The notes: a model not told the origin generated them from the sequence alone. A stretch of 64,000 nucleotides of DNA from Thermoanaerobacterium saccharolyticum (GCF_000747665.1 NZ_BBKT01000032.1:1-64000), one strand, 5' to 3'; positions 1 to 7,294 are shown, numbered from the stretch's first letter. Numbers and translations are program-made.

Positions 1-2
1 TA

Positions 3-656
3 ACAGGGATATACAAACCAACATCAGGCAAAGTAACATTTAACGGAAAAACCATATCTCAAAAACCGTACAACAACACGAAACTTGGCATAGCAAGAAC
101 ATTTCAAAACATACGTCTATTTAAAAACTTAACTGTCCTTGACAATGTAAAAATAGCCCAGCACATTCACGTGCAATACAGGCTTTTAAGCTCCTTTCTG
201 CAGTACAAAAAATACTTAGATGGAGAAAAATCTCAAGACAAACAAGCGATGGACCTCCTTAAAATCTTCAATCTTGACAAACACGCTTTAAACCTTGCTA
301 AAAATCTGCCATACGGTGAGCAGAGAAGGCTGGAAATAGCAAGAGCACTGGCAACAAAGCCAAAGCTATTACTTTTAGATGAACCTGCAGCAGGAATGAA
401 TCCACAAGAGACAAAAGAGCTTACAGACACAATCAGATTCATAAGGGACAAATTTGACATAACAATACTCTTGATTGAGCACGATATGTCGCTGGTAATG
501 GATTTATGTGAAGATATATACGTCATGAACTATGGGAAAATAATAGCACATGGCACACCAGACGAAATCAAGAGAAACCCAGAAGTAATAGCTGCATACC
601 TTGGAGAAGAAAGTCCTGATGAAAATGAAATTTTATCAATTGAAGGAGGTGCTTAA
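3..656 (+). CDS. livG: Branched-chain amino acid ABC transporter ATP-binding protein LivG (5' truncated by window edge)
   Basis: The reading frame is open from the first bases, so the start codon and the Walker A loop lie outside the window. What remains includes GIYKPTSGKVTFNG after Walker A, the Q-loop region ARTFQNIRLF, the ABC signature region YGEQRRLEIARAL and Walker B LLLLDEPAAGMNP, then the H-loop in LLIEHDMSLV. ARTFQNIRLF and AAGMNP are typical of LivG. It would hydrolyse ATP on the cytoplasmic face of a high-affinity leucine/isoleucine/valine (or related amide) importer, paired with LivF, which begins 3 bases after its stop. The permease and binding-protein genes are presumably upstream of the window. 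The family and subfamily call is firm; the substrate is inferred from the family. Confidence 0.9.
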   Translation, partial: TGIYKPTSGKVTFNGKTISQKPYNNTKLGIARTFQNIRLFKNLTVLDNVKIAQHIHVQYRLLSSFLQYKKYLDGEKSQDKQAMDLLKIFNLDKHALNLAKNLPYGEQRRLEIARALATKPKLLLLDEPAAGMNPQETKELTDTIRFIRDKFDITILLIEHDMSLVMDLCEDIYVMNYGKIIAHGTPDEIKRNPEVIAAYLGEESPDENEILSIEGGA

Positions 657-659
657 AAC

Positions 660-1361
660 ATGTTAGAGGTAAAAAATCTCAATGTATCATACGGAATGGT
701 CAATGCTTTAAAAGGCATAGATCTCAAAGTAAATGACGGTGAGATCGTGACAATAATTGGTGCAAACGGCGCAGGCAAAAGCACTACTCTAATGACAATA
801 TCAGGCATATTAAAGCCAAAAAAAGGCTACATCAAATTCAACGATGTAGACATAACAAAAAAGCCTGCTCAAAATATAGTCGATATGGGTATCTGCCAAG
901 TGCCAGAAGGAAGAAGAATATTTGCCAACATGACTGTAATGGAAAACCTAGAGATGGGAGCATATCTCAGGAAAGACAATATGGTAAAAAGCGACATGGA
1001 AAAAGTATTTCACCTATTTCCACGTCTAAAAGAAAGGCATAAACAGATTGCCGGCACATTAAGCGGTGGAGAACAGCAGATGTTAGCCATAGGGAGAGCA
1101 TTGATGTCAAAGCCAAAAGTTCTCCTATTAGATGAACCGTCAATGGGTCTTGCACCGATAGTAGTACAAGACATATTTAAGACGATAAAAGGCATAAATG
1201 AAGACGGCACCACCATCCTTTTGGTAGAGCAAAACGCTAAAATGGCTCTATCCATTGCAGACAGAGCATACGTCCTTGAGACAGGCAACATCTCACTTGA
1301 AGGTGCTGCATCTGTCTTAAAAGACGATGAAAGGGTTAAAAAGTCGTATTTAGGAGGTTAA
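660..1361 (+). CDS. livF: Branched-chain amino acid ABC transporter ATP-binding protein LivF
   Basis: This 233-residue protein has the normal LivF length. It contains Walker A GANGAGKST (about residues 34-42), the LivF-type stretch ICQVPEGRRIF, the signature LSGGEQQMLAIGRAL (about 133-147) and Walker B VLLLDEPSMGLAP. It is the second ATPase of the importer encoded by the preceding livG and should form a heterodimer with it. A ribosome-binding site (GGAGGT) lies in the last codons of livG, so the two are translationally coupled. A strong intrinsic terminator begins just past its stop codon, making livF the last gene of the operon. Confidence 0.93.
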   Translation: MLEVKNLNVSYGMVNALKGIDLKVNDGEIVTIIGANGAGKSTTLMTISGILKPKKGYIKFNDVDITKKPAQNIVDMGICQVPEGRRIFANMTVMENLEMGAYLRKDNMVKSDMEKVFHLFPRLKERHKQIAGTLSGGEQQMLAIGRALMSKPKVLLLDEPSMGLAPIVVQDIFKTIKGINEDGTTILLVEQNAKMALSIADRAYVLETGNISLEGAASVLKDDERVKKSYLGG

Positions 1362-1362
1362 A

Positions 1363-1391
1363 AAGAGGGTTCGCAATGAACCCTCTTTTAT
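1363..1391 (+). terminator. Intrinsic terminator of the liv operon
   Basis: The inverted repeat AAAGAGGGTTC / GAACCCTCTTT (11 bp, 5-base loop) is followed by T residues directly after the livF stop. It also lies downstream of the convergent MFS gene's end at 1431, so it may insulate both directions. Confidence 0.85.
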
Positions 1392-1430
1392 GGCAATTTA
1401 TTTATGCCAGATAAAAGCTTTCCGTTAAAA

Positions 1431-2636
1431 TCAATTTTCCAATTCCCTTTGCAGCAGCAAAGCATGTTTTAAAGTTGATGGTGCTTTGTAGAAATATCCT
1501 AATAGCAATAAAAATCCACTTATAGCAAAAAAATATACCACCGAAATTCCTTCTCGTTGGAAAATTGAAATTCCATAGCCTAAAAGATAAAGACTTGATA
1601 TAAATGCATTAAAAGCAGATGTGACTTGAGGCAATTTGCAATTATCAGTCAGTTTGATCAATAAATTTTCTGAAACCAATTGGCGAATTCCCATGCCTAT
1701 TCCTAAAAAAGCAGATGCTAAATAAAACACGTATATCTCATTAAAAAATGCCATTGATAATAGAGAAATTGTTAGAAAAGCAGTTCCGATATTAACAAAT
1801 TTTCCTTTCGCCAATTTCGCTTCAAACTTGATATACATCAATGATGCTAAAATAGAAAAAATAGACGAAATCGCTCTTGACCAGGCAAAAGTAGTTTCCG
1901 ATTTTAAAAGAATTTGCGTAACATAAAGTATCAAAAGAGGTATGGAAATACCTTCAACAAGTGAGCGAATACCTTCAAGTATAACAAGCCATTTTAACTC
2001 TATATTATTCCATATAGTATGAAAGCCTTCAGTTGCCTGATGATAAAAATTCAGATTGCTTTCGCTTTCTGATAAATGTTTGTCCTCATTACTCTGAATT
2101 TTTAAAATCAAAAATGCACTCAATAAATAGCTAACTGAATCTGCCATTAAAAAAATAGTAGGTAAAATGCCTATAGAAATCAACAATGCACCAAAAGCCG
2201 GTGCTAGCATATTAATTAGATCATCTACTCCTAAAGAAATCCCAATTGTTTTAGTCAAAGTTAAATCATCTGTATTTGATTTAATTATGCTTGTTCTAAA
2301 TGAACCGTATATTGAATTAAAACAGCCTAAGAAAAATATCAAACATAAAACGATATATGGTATTTTAATAAAATTTAATATTCCAATGACAATTAAAAAT
2401 CTCATTAAATCACATAAAACTAAAATAGATTTATCAGACATCTTTTTACTTAAAGTATGAGGAATAATTGGTCCTATAAAAAGCCACGGCAATGTTTCAG
2501 CAATGAAGGCCAGTGACAATATAGTAGACGAATGGGTCTGATTGTATACAATTATTGGAAAAGCAAGACTATGAAGCTGTGTCCCAAAATTAGAAATCCA
2601 TTTTGCAAAAAGTAATAACCTAATATTTTTATTCAT
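1431..2636 (-). CDS. MFS transporter (second exporter of the peptide island)
   Basis: The 401-residue protein is highly hydrophobic with about 12 predicted membrane segments. It looks like the MFS_3/macrolide-efflux type of major facilitator (KWISNFGTQLHSLAFPIIVY at the N terminus, loop residues SKKMSDKSILVLCDL after TM2). The start at 2636 has a good ribosome-binding site (AAAGGAGA). It lies 107 bases after the HTH-TPR regulator gene on the same strand and is probably in the same island. Export of the locus product, self-immunity or drug efflux are all possible; the sequence does not tell which. Its frame is intact, unlike the other MFS gene at 4203-5373. Confidence 0.75.
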   Translation of the reverse strand: MNKNIRLLLFAKWISNFGTQLHSLAFPIIVYNQTHSSTILSLAFIAETLPWLFIGPIIPHTLSKKMSDKSILVLCDLMRFLIVIGILNFIKIPYIVLCLIFFLGCFNSIYGSFRTSIIKSNTDDLTLTKTIGISLGVDDLINMLAPAFGALLISIGILPTIFLMADSVSYLLSAFLILKIQSNEDKHLSESESNLNFYHQATEGFHTIWNNIELKWLVILEGIRSLVEGISIPLLILYVTQILLKSETTFAWSRAISSIFSILASLMYIKFEAKLAKGKFVNIGTAFLTISLLSMAFFNEIYVFYLASAFLGIGMGIRQLVSENLLIKLTDNCKLPQVTSAFNAFISSLYLLGYGISIFQREGISVVYFFAISGFLLLLGYFYKAPSTLKHALLLQRELEN

Positions 2637-2654
2637 TTCTTTCTCCTTTAATAT

Positions 2655-2714
2655 TTAGAATGTCTTCGACAACTTTTGTTGCCTTATATATTCTGAATTA
2701 GGAGACATATTCAA
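2655..2714 (-). CDS. Possible 19-residue peptide between regulator and MFS gene
   Basis: A strong ribosome-binding site (GGGAGG) stands 7-8 bases before a TTG codon that opens a 20-codon frame encoding MNMSPNSEYIRQQKLSKTF. An in-frame ATG two codons later is an alternative start. The position directly downstream of an RRNPP-type regulator is where some pheromone precursors of that family are encoded. However, this peptide has no export signal and may only be a leader that couples translation to the MFS gene beginning 19 bases further on. No homologue is recognised. Confidence 0.3.
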   Translation of the reverse strand: MNMSPNSEYIRQQKLSKTF

Positions 2715-2743
2715 ATTTTATCCTCCCGAAATGTTTGTACATA

Positions 2744-4040
2744 TTATGTTCTTATTAATTCTACAATTTTATCAGCCTCATTCAAATGATTTCTACACTT
2801 GTCTACATTATCATCTTCTAAATACAATTTTGATAGCTTTATATGGACTTTTAGCAATTCTTTTGCGCTGCCTACATTTTTGGCAACTTCCAATATTTTA
2901 TTGTATATGTGTATCACTTTTTCTCTATCGTTTAATTGCTTATAAATATCAGCTAATCTATAATTTCCCATTATGCTGTATTCTATGTCATTGTTTTTAT
3001 TAGCTATGGAAATGCTTTCTTCCATGAGACTTATAGATTCTTTGGTGTATCCCATTTTTAATAAAACATTGGCTTTTTCAATAAGTGTATGGGACAATGA
3101 TTTTTCATCTTTGCTGCGCCTTACTTTCTCTGCTTTATCAAAATACTCTAAAGACTTTTCACAATCATTTAGATCGGCATAAATTTCGCCAATATTGCTG
3201 TAAATAAATCCTGCTATTGAATTTTCATCATTAACATCGTTTAGTAAATTTTTATATACGTCTAAAGATTTTTCAAGAAACCCCATCGCCCTAAAGCAAT
3301 TAGCTTTTATAGAACTTGCATAAATATAGTTAATAAGTTCATGGGATTTATTACAATCTTTAAGAAATTTCTCAACATATTCTATTGCGACATCATATTT
3401 GCCAATGTGTTTATAACATAATGAAATATTATAAATCGCTTTATTTCTTATACTTTTATCATTTGTTTCATCAGCAAAACTCATGGCTTTATCAAAGTAA
3501 AATATTGCTTCTGCATAATCGGTTATATTCATCTTGCAAACGCCTAACATGTTATAAACGTATGGTATTTGTTCCTTGAATCCATACATCATCAATATTT
3601 CAAGAGCTTTGTTGTAGTTTAGTATTGCATCTATATATTTATTTGCATTATACATTATGTCGCCAATTTTAATGTCAATAAGTGCATTTACTCGTTTTCT
3701 CCCATATTTTTCTGCAATTTCAAGCAATTCATTTATTTTGCTTAAATCATCTTCATTGTTAATCTCTTTTAATTTTTGGATACAATAATATTCGGCTTCT
3801 TCAGCAGGCGTCATTAAAAGGTATTCACCATCTATGTTTAGATTTATGCCAATCTCTTTGGCTCTTTTATTAAATTTCTCCGCAATGGCAGAAGCTGTTT
3901 CTTTGCTCATAGTGCTTCTGCCACTTTCAATCATACTTATGAAACCTCTGGTAATGTTTTTATCCTGTAGTTCTCTCTGTTTCATCTTAAGCATTTTTCT
4001 GATTTTTTTTTAGCCTTTCACCTTGAGTTGAAAATTCCAT
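2744..4040 (-). CDS. HTH-TPR transcriptional regulator, RRNPP quorum-sensing type (one-base frame break)
   Basis: The product is an N-terminal XRE helix-turn-helix followed by an array of TPR helices, about 431 residues in total. An ATG at 4040 opens MEFSTQGERLKK but the frame breaks in a run of nine T (4003-4011). With eight, the protein reads through IRKMLKMKQRELQDKNITRG and FISMIESGRS, a complete HTH. TPR-like repeats such as YNMLGVCKMNITDYAEAIFYFDKAM and SNIGEIYADLNDCEKSLEYFDKAEK recur to the C terminus. This architecture is that of Rgg/PlcR/ClosQsr-like cytoplasmic receptors, which bind short re-imported peptides and control nearby genes. It sits inside the radical SAM peptide cluster, so it is the likely local regulator. 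The peptide-receptor role is inferred from architecture and context. Confidence 0.78.
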
Positions 4041-4095
4041 ATAAATTTCCCACTTTCTTTTTTTATATACTGTCTTAAGTCTTAAATTAATATCT

Positions 4096-4101
4096 ATTAT
4101 A
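4096..4101 (-). promoter_or_regulatory. Candidate -10 element of the HTH-TPR regulator
   Basis: A TATAAT hexamer lies on the minus strand 55 bases before the regulator start. No good -35 match is present at 17-18 bases. A 10-bp inverted repeat (AAAAGACTAT at 4117-4126, ATAGTCTTTT at 4187-4196) flanks the upstream side, so expression may depend on an activator or be autoregulated. Confidence 0.4.
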
Positions 4102-4202
4102 CAATAAATGACTTCTAAAAGACTATTGGTATAAAAAAATAAAACATTTAATGAACTTATGTTTTTTATTTCATTAGATCATATAGATAGTCTTTTGCTT
4201 TT

Positions 4203-5373
4203 TTAAGATGTTAATTCTAAATGTATTTTATTTCGTGCAACAAATCCGCTAATTAATACTATAAAACCGCCTATTAACAGTACTGCCCTCACGCCAAAAA
4301 ATTCTGCTGCAATACCCCCAAATGCTAATGAAATAATCGATGTTATATTTGTTAACATTGTATTCATGCTAAATGTCCTCCCAAGGTATTGATTATCACA
4401 ATTTTCTTGTATAATCGTAGTCCTTGAAATGGAATATAATGCATTAAATATTCCATTAAAAAATTGTATCAAAATTGCTAAAACGAAGAATGTATTTAAT
4501 GGAAATACAGCAGTAGAAATTCCTAACCCTATTAATCCTAACTTAAAAATAACATCAACTGGCACATTTTTTAGATATTTATATAAAACAAGCGAAGTCA
4601 GTATCATTGCTAGCCCTTTGAAAGTAAGAATTACACCATATCCCTGCGAATCTGTTTTTAAAAATTTATAAACATACATGATTAGTAATCCATTTAACAT
4701 GCCAGCGGCTAATCCAACTATCGTATTTATTGATAATGTATTGAAAATTATACAATTACCCTTTATATACTTTAATCCTTCGATAAATGAAATTTTATCT
4801 GTTTGATACAATTCTACATCCTTTTTGGACCCATATTTATATAATTTTATCAAAAAAATCATTATCATAGATAATAGAAATGTCAAGGAATCAATATAAA
4901 AGCAATATTTAATATCAAATTTTGAAATAATAAAGCCACTAATTGAGGGTCCTAATACCATCATTAATGAACTATATGAACTGCTTAAACTATTGACTTG
5001 TCTTAATCTATCTTTTTTAACTAGTTCCGGCAATATGCTATTTTTAGCTGTATCATAGAATATAGAAATAGTAGATACAATAAAAATTATAATAAAAACA
5101 TATTCTTTAAAAAAAAGGTATTAAAAAAACTAAAATAGCTCTTAAAAAATCTCCTAAAATTAAAATTTTCTTCTTATTATAAATATCAACTATTTTCCCG
5201 GCAAATACTCCAAATATTAATGAGGGCAATAGCATCATAATAGACAAAAACGACATATCTACAGATGAGTTATTAATGTTGTACACTAAGGTTAAAACAG
5301 CAATTCTATCTATCCAATCCCCTATATCAGAAATTACCTGTGATGATATGAAAAGAAAAATATTTCTACTCAT
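4203..5373 (-). CDS. MFS exporter of the putative RiPP cluster (one-base frame break)
   Basis: Two adjacent frames join into one 389-residue major facilitator. The N-terminal part (MSRNIFLFISSQVISDIGDW to LVFLIPFF) ends at a TAA created by a run of eight A (5109-5116). With seven, it continues KEYVFIIIFIVSTISIFYDT and then ILPELVKKDRL, the typical central loop of MFS_3 proteins. About 11-12 membrane segments are predicted. The ATG at 5373 overlaps the end of the PqqD-like gene by eight bases, indicating translational coupling with the maturation genes. Export of the modified peptide is the most economical role. The overlap and order are seen; the cargo is inferred. Confidence 0.75.
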
Positions 5374-5599
5374 ATTTTTCCACCTTTATAATTATTTCTT
5401 TATCAATAAGTTCATCAATAAAATTTTTAATTGTATCTTTTGCAGAATCTATATCGTCTCCTGTGAATTTACAAACATTGTAGATAATGTCATCTAAATT
5501 TTCATATTTTATTGCAAACTCGAAAATAATATATCCAATATCATTCATTAACAACGTCTCATTTTTTTTTTGAATTATATAATAAATACTCTTCATCAT
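5366..5599 (-). CDS. PqqD-like RiPP recognition protein
   Basis: This 77-residue protein matches the size and pattern of PqqD-family peptide chaperones: a beta-rich N terminus, then LLMNDIGYIIFEFAI (the family's L-N-x-T/I-G-x-x-I-[WF] motif), then helices ENLDDIIYNVCKFTG and IKNFIDELIDKEIIIKV. PqqD-type domains bind the leader or whole precursor of a ribosomal peptide and present it to a radical SAM enzyme. It lies 43 bases after the radical SAM/SPASM gene and overlaps the exporter gene, exactly the expected partner position. A run of ten A in its codons 9-12 is read in frame. The family assignment rests on motif and context, as the protein is short. Confidence 0.78.
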   Translation of the reverse strand: MMKSIYYIIQKKNETLLMNDIGYIIFEFAIKYENLDDIIYNVCKFTGDDIDSAKDTIKNFIDELIDKEIIIKVEKYE

Positions 5600-5642
5600 T
5601 TTCTTTTCTAATAAAAACGTAATTATTCTTTTTATACCTCAA

Positions 5643-6694
5643 TTAATTCTCCTCCTCAATATTCCAACACCTATTATCAAATCCATTTAAAAAGCCTGTA
5701 GTATAATATGCATATGCTCTGCATCCGCCCATACACATATTAAAAATTTTACATTTGTTACATTTACCTTGAATGGATTCCAATTTCCTAAATTGGTTCA
5801 TCGTATTTGAGTTTATCCAAATATCTGAAAAATCTTGGCATAGAATATTCCCGCATATAAAGCTTTTCTCTCTAAAATAAACACAAGGGGTAACATCGCC
5901 ATTAGATTTTATATGAGCAATCACGTTTCCAGCTTCACATATTACTTTATTTTCATGGTTAATATATTGTAATAAGCTAATTTTATTGTTTTCTTTATCA
6001 TTTTTTAATAAAACTGAAAGTAGCTTTTGTGGTTTTATAATCATTAAATTACCATTTTTACTTTCGTAATCTAATATAAGTTCGTAAGCTTTTTTTTAGC
6101 TGTTGTGAAGTAGGGCAAAAAGATCTATTACCACTACCAACAGGTATAAAATCAATAAACCTTACTGCATCAACATTTAGTGATTTTGCTAAGTTTAACA
6201 AATCTAAAATATAATCAATATTCTCTCTCATTAACACCATAGCAATCGATATTTTAATATTATACTTTTTTAAGTTATTAATCCCATTTAAAGCCCTTGT
6301 AAAAGCTTCTCTTGATCTTCTTATTCCTGAATAAACTATTTTATTTGGTCCATCTAAACTAATTTGCATTAATCCAATATTATATTTGGACAACTCTTTG
6401 GCAATATTATCAGTAATCAACGTAGCATTTGTTGTTATGCGAGGGATATAACCTTTTTTATTTAAATATGATAAAATTTGAAAAATATCATTTCTGACAA
6501 AAGGTTCACCACCTTCGATACTAATTTTAAACACACCAGCTTCAAATAATTTATCAATAATTAATTTGCATTCTTCTAAAGTTAAATCAGAAATGATCAG
6601 TTCCTAAAGAATTAGAACAATGTTTGCATTTTAAGTTGCATTTACTTGTTATTTCCCAAGTTACCATTTCAGGAGCTTTTAAAATTCTATTCAT
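5643..6694 (-). CDS. Radical SAM/SPASM peptide maturase (two frame breaks)
   Basis: Correcting two one-base breaks gives a single protein of about 349 residues. The N terminus starts at an ATG at 6694 and contains the radical SAM cluster motif CNLKCKHC (about residues 19-26), followed by ISIEGGEPF (the GGEP SAM-binding motif). The first break is near 6587-6600 and the second is in an eight-T run at 6090-6097. The C terminus carries a SPASM domain: CEAGNVIAHIKSNGDVTPC, then GKCNKCKIFNMCMGGC and a last Cys near the end, the usual ligands for two auxiliary 4Fe-4S clusters. SPASM enzymes cross-link or oxidise ribosomal peptides. The gene follows an 18-residue peptide gene and precedes a PqqD-like gene, so peptide maturation is the likely role. 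The chemistry cannot be deduced. Confidence 0.82.
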
Positions 6695-6750
6695 TAAAAC
6701 ACCTCTATCTAAAATAATTATAATCTGTTAAACTGTTTAAATTTTTTATA

Positions 6751-6797
6751 TATATAACAAGCCTCAATTACAGATATTGTTTGAGGCTTGTTATATA
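6751..6797 (-). repeat. Perfect 17-bp hairpin between precursor and maturase genes
   Basis: Arms at 6751-6767 and 6781-6797 are exact reverse complements (17 bp, core ACAAGCCTCAA) around a 13-base loop. In the minus-strand transcript it follows the precursor stop and precedes the maturase start. There is no clean U-run after it, so it is more likely a stabiliser or partial terminator that raises precursor mRNA relative to the enzyme mRNAs, as seen in other RiPP loci. Confidence 0.7.
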
Positions 6798-6809
6798 ACT
6801 CAAAAAATT

Positions 6810-6866
6810 TTAATGGACATTGTCACAGCCAACAACCATTTGCCTAATAATAGGTGATTTTTTCAT
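6810..6866 (-). CDS. Putative 18-residue RiPP precursor peptide
   Basis: An ATG at 6866, preceded by a near-perfect ribosome-binding site (AAGGAGG, 7-base spacing), opens a 19-codon frame encoding MKKSPIIRQMVVGCDNVH. It stands alone just upstream of the radical SAM/SPASM, PqqD-like and MFS genes, with a hairpin between. The basic start and hydrophobic IIRQMVV stretch could serve as recognition region, and the Gly-Cys-Asp-Asn-Val-His tail as the modified core with a single Cys and a C-terminal His. Very short precursors of SPASM enzymes are known (PqqA, MftA); MftA also ends in a Cys-containing tail (MCGVY). I recognise no named family. Translation signals and context are seen; precursor function is inferred. 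Confidence 0.7.
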   Translation of the reverse strand: MKKSPIIRQMVVGCDNVH

Positions 6867-6891
6867 AAAATTTCCTCCTTCCATTGGGTTT

Positions 6892-6903
6892 AATCGCGCG
6901 ATT
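6892..6903. promoter_or_regulatory. Perfect palindrome AATCGCGCGATT upstream of the precursor gene
   Basis: A 12-bp perfect palindrome with a CGCGCG core in very AT-rich DNA, 26 bases before the precursor start codon and just 5' of its ribosome-binding site. It is a candidate operator or mRNA 5'-end structure. Confidence 0.4.
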
Positions 6904-6914
6904 TTATATAAATA

Positions 6915-6928
6915 TACCATTAATGGTA
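6915..6928. promoter_or_regulatory. Perfect 14-bp palindrome in the precursor promoter (operator candidate)
   Basis: TACCATTAATGGTA reads the same on both strands and lies 49-62 bases upstream of the precursor start. It overlaps possible core promoter elements on the minus strand (TTGAAA at 6936-6941 with TATATT at 6911-6916, spacing 19; or TTTACC with TATAAA at 6903-6908). A dimeric HTH protein such as the island's own regulator is a reasonable ligand. The palindrome is seen; its ligand is inferred. Confidence 0.5.
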
Positions 6929-7037
6929 AATATTATTTCAAAAATTAATTAAATTTAGAATATAACCCGAAAATCAAATGAACTATGTTAGTACTGCAAC
7001 TATAATAGTATTGCCAAATTGTTAAACCATTATCATA

Positions 7038-7172
7038 TTAAACGACATTACAAACACTCGAACTATTCAAAGTTAAAGCAGGTGGGTCTTCAAGTGGAAT
7101 TACGTTAATTACAAGCGTCAAAACCGCAAACATTAATGTAAATAAAATTAGTATCTTTATTTTTTTATTCAT
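7038..7172 (-). CDS. 44-residue exported peptide, candidate pheromone precursor
   Basis: An ATG at 7172 with ribosome-binding site AAGGGGGA opens 45 codons. The product has a lysine-rich N terminus (MNKKIKI), a single hydrophobic segment (about residues 6-24) and a short tail that runs LEDPPALTLNSSSVCNVV to the stop. This layout resembles signal-peptide-bearing precursors of RRNPP-family pheromones such as PapR, Phr or the clostridial Qss peptides, whose mature signal is the C-terminal 5-10 residues. It is the first gene of the island, with its own promoter and an inverted repeat over it. It could also be a small membrane peptide. No homologue is recognised. Confidence 0.6.
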   Translation of the reverse strand: MNKKIKILILFTLMFAVLTLVINVIPLEDPPALTLNSSSVCNVV

Positions 7173-7237
7173 TTAAATTTTCCCCCTTAAACCAAATTTT
7201 TTATATTATTGATTTTATTATATCATATCAAAAATTA

Positions 7238-7294
7238 AATGCAATATATTTTTTTATATTTATTGCATTATAAAATTGATAAACTTTAGATCAA
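7238..7294 (-). promoter_or_regulatory. Promoter of the 44-residue peptide with an overlapping inverted repeat
   Basis: On the minus strand TTGATC (7289-7294) and TATAAT (7267-7272) are 16 bases apart, a good vegetative promoter. A perfect 9-bp inverted repeat, AATGCAATA (7238-7246) and TATTGCATT (7261-7269), overlaps the -10 and the expected transcription start. A protein bound there would block or control initiation. Confidence 0.55.

Noticed and set aside
2731-3579. Plus-strand frames over the HTH-TPR gene
   Set aside because: They are antisense to a gene with clear TPR periodicity and have no translation signals.
4003-5116. Programmed transcriptional slippage as explanation for the poly-A/T breaks
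   Set aside because: Runs of 6-8 A/T are generally too short for efficient slippage, and the same +1 excess hits unrelated cobalamin, flagellar and sugar genes. A base-calling artefact is simpler.
6810-7172. Bacteriocin with double-glycine leader
   Set aside because: Neither small peptide has a GG-type cleavage site, and no C39 peptidase transporter is present in the island.
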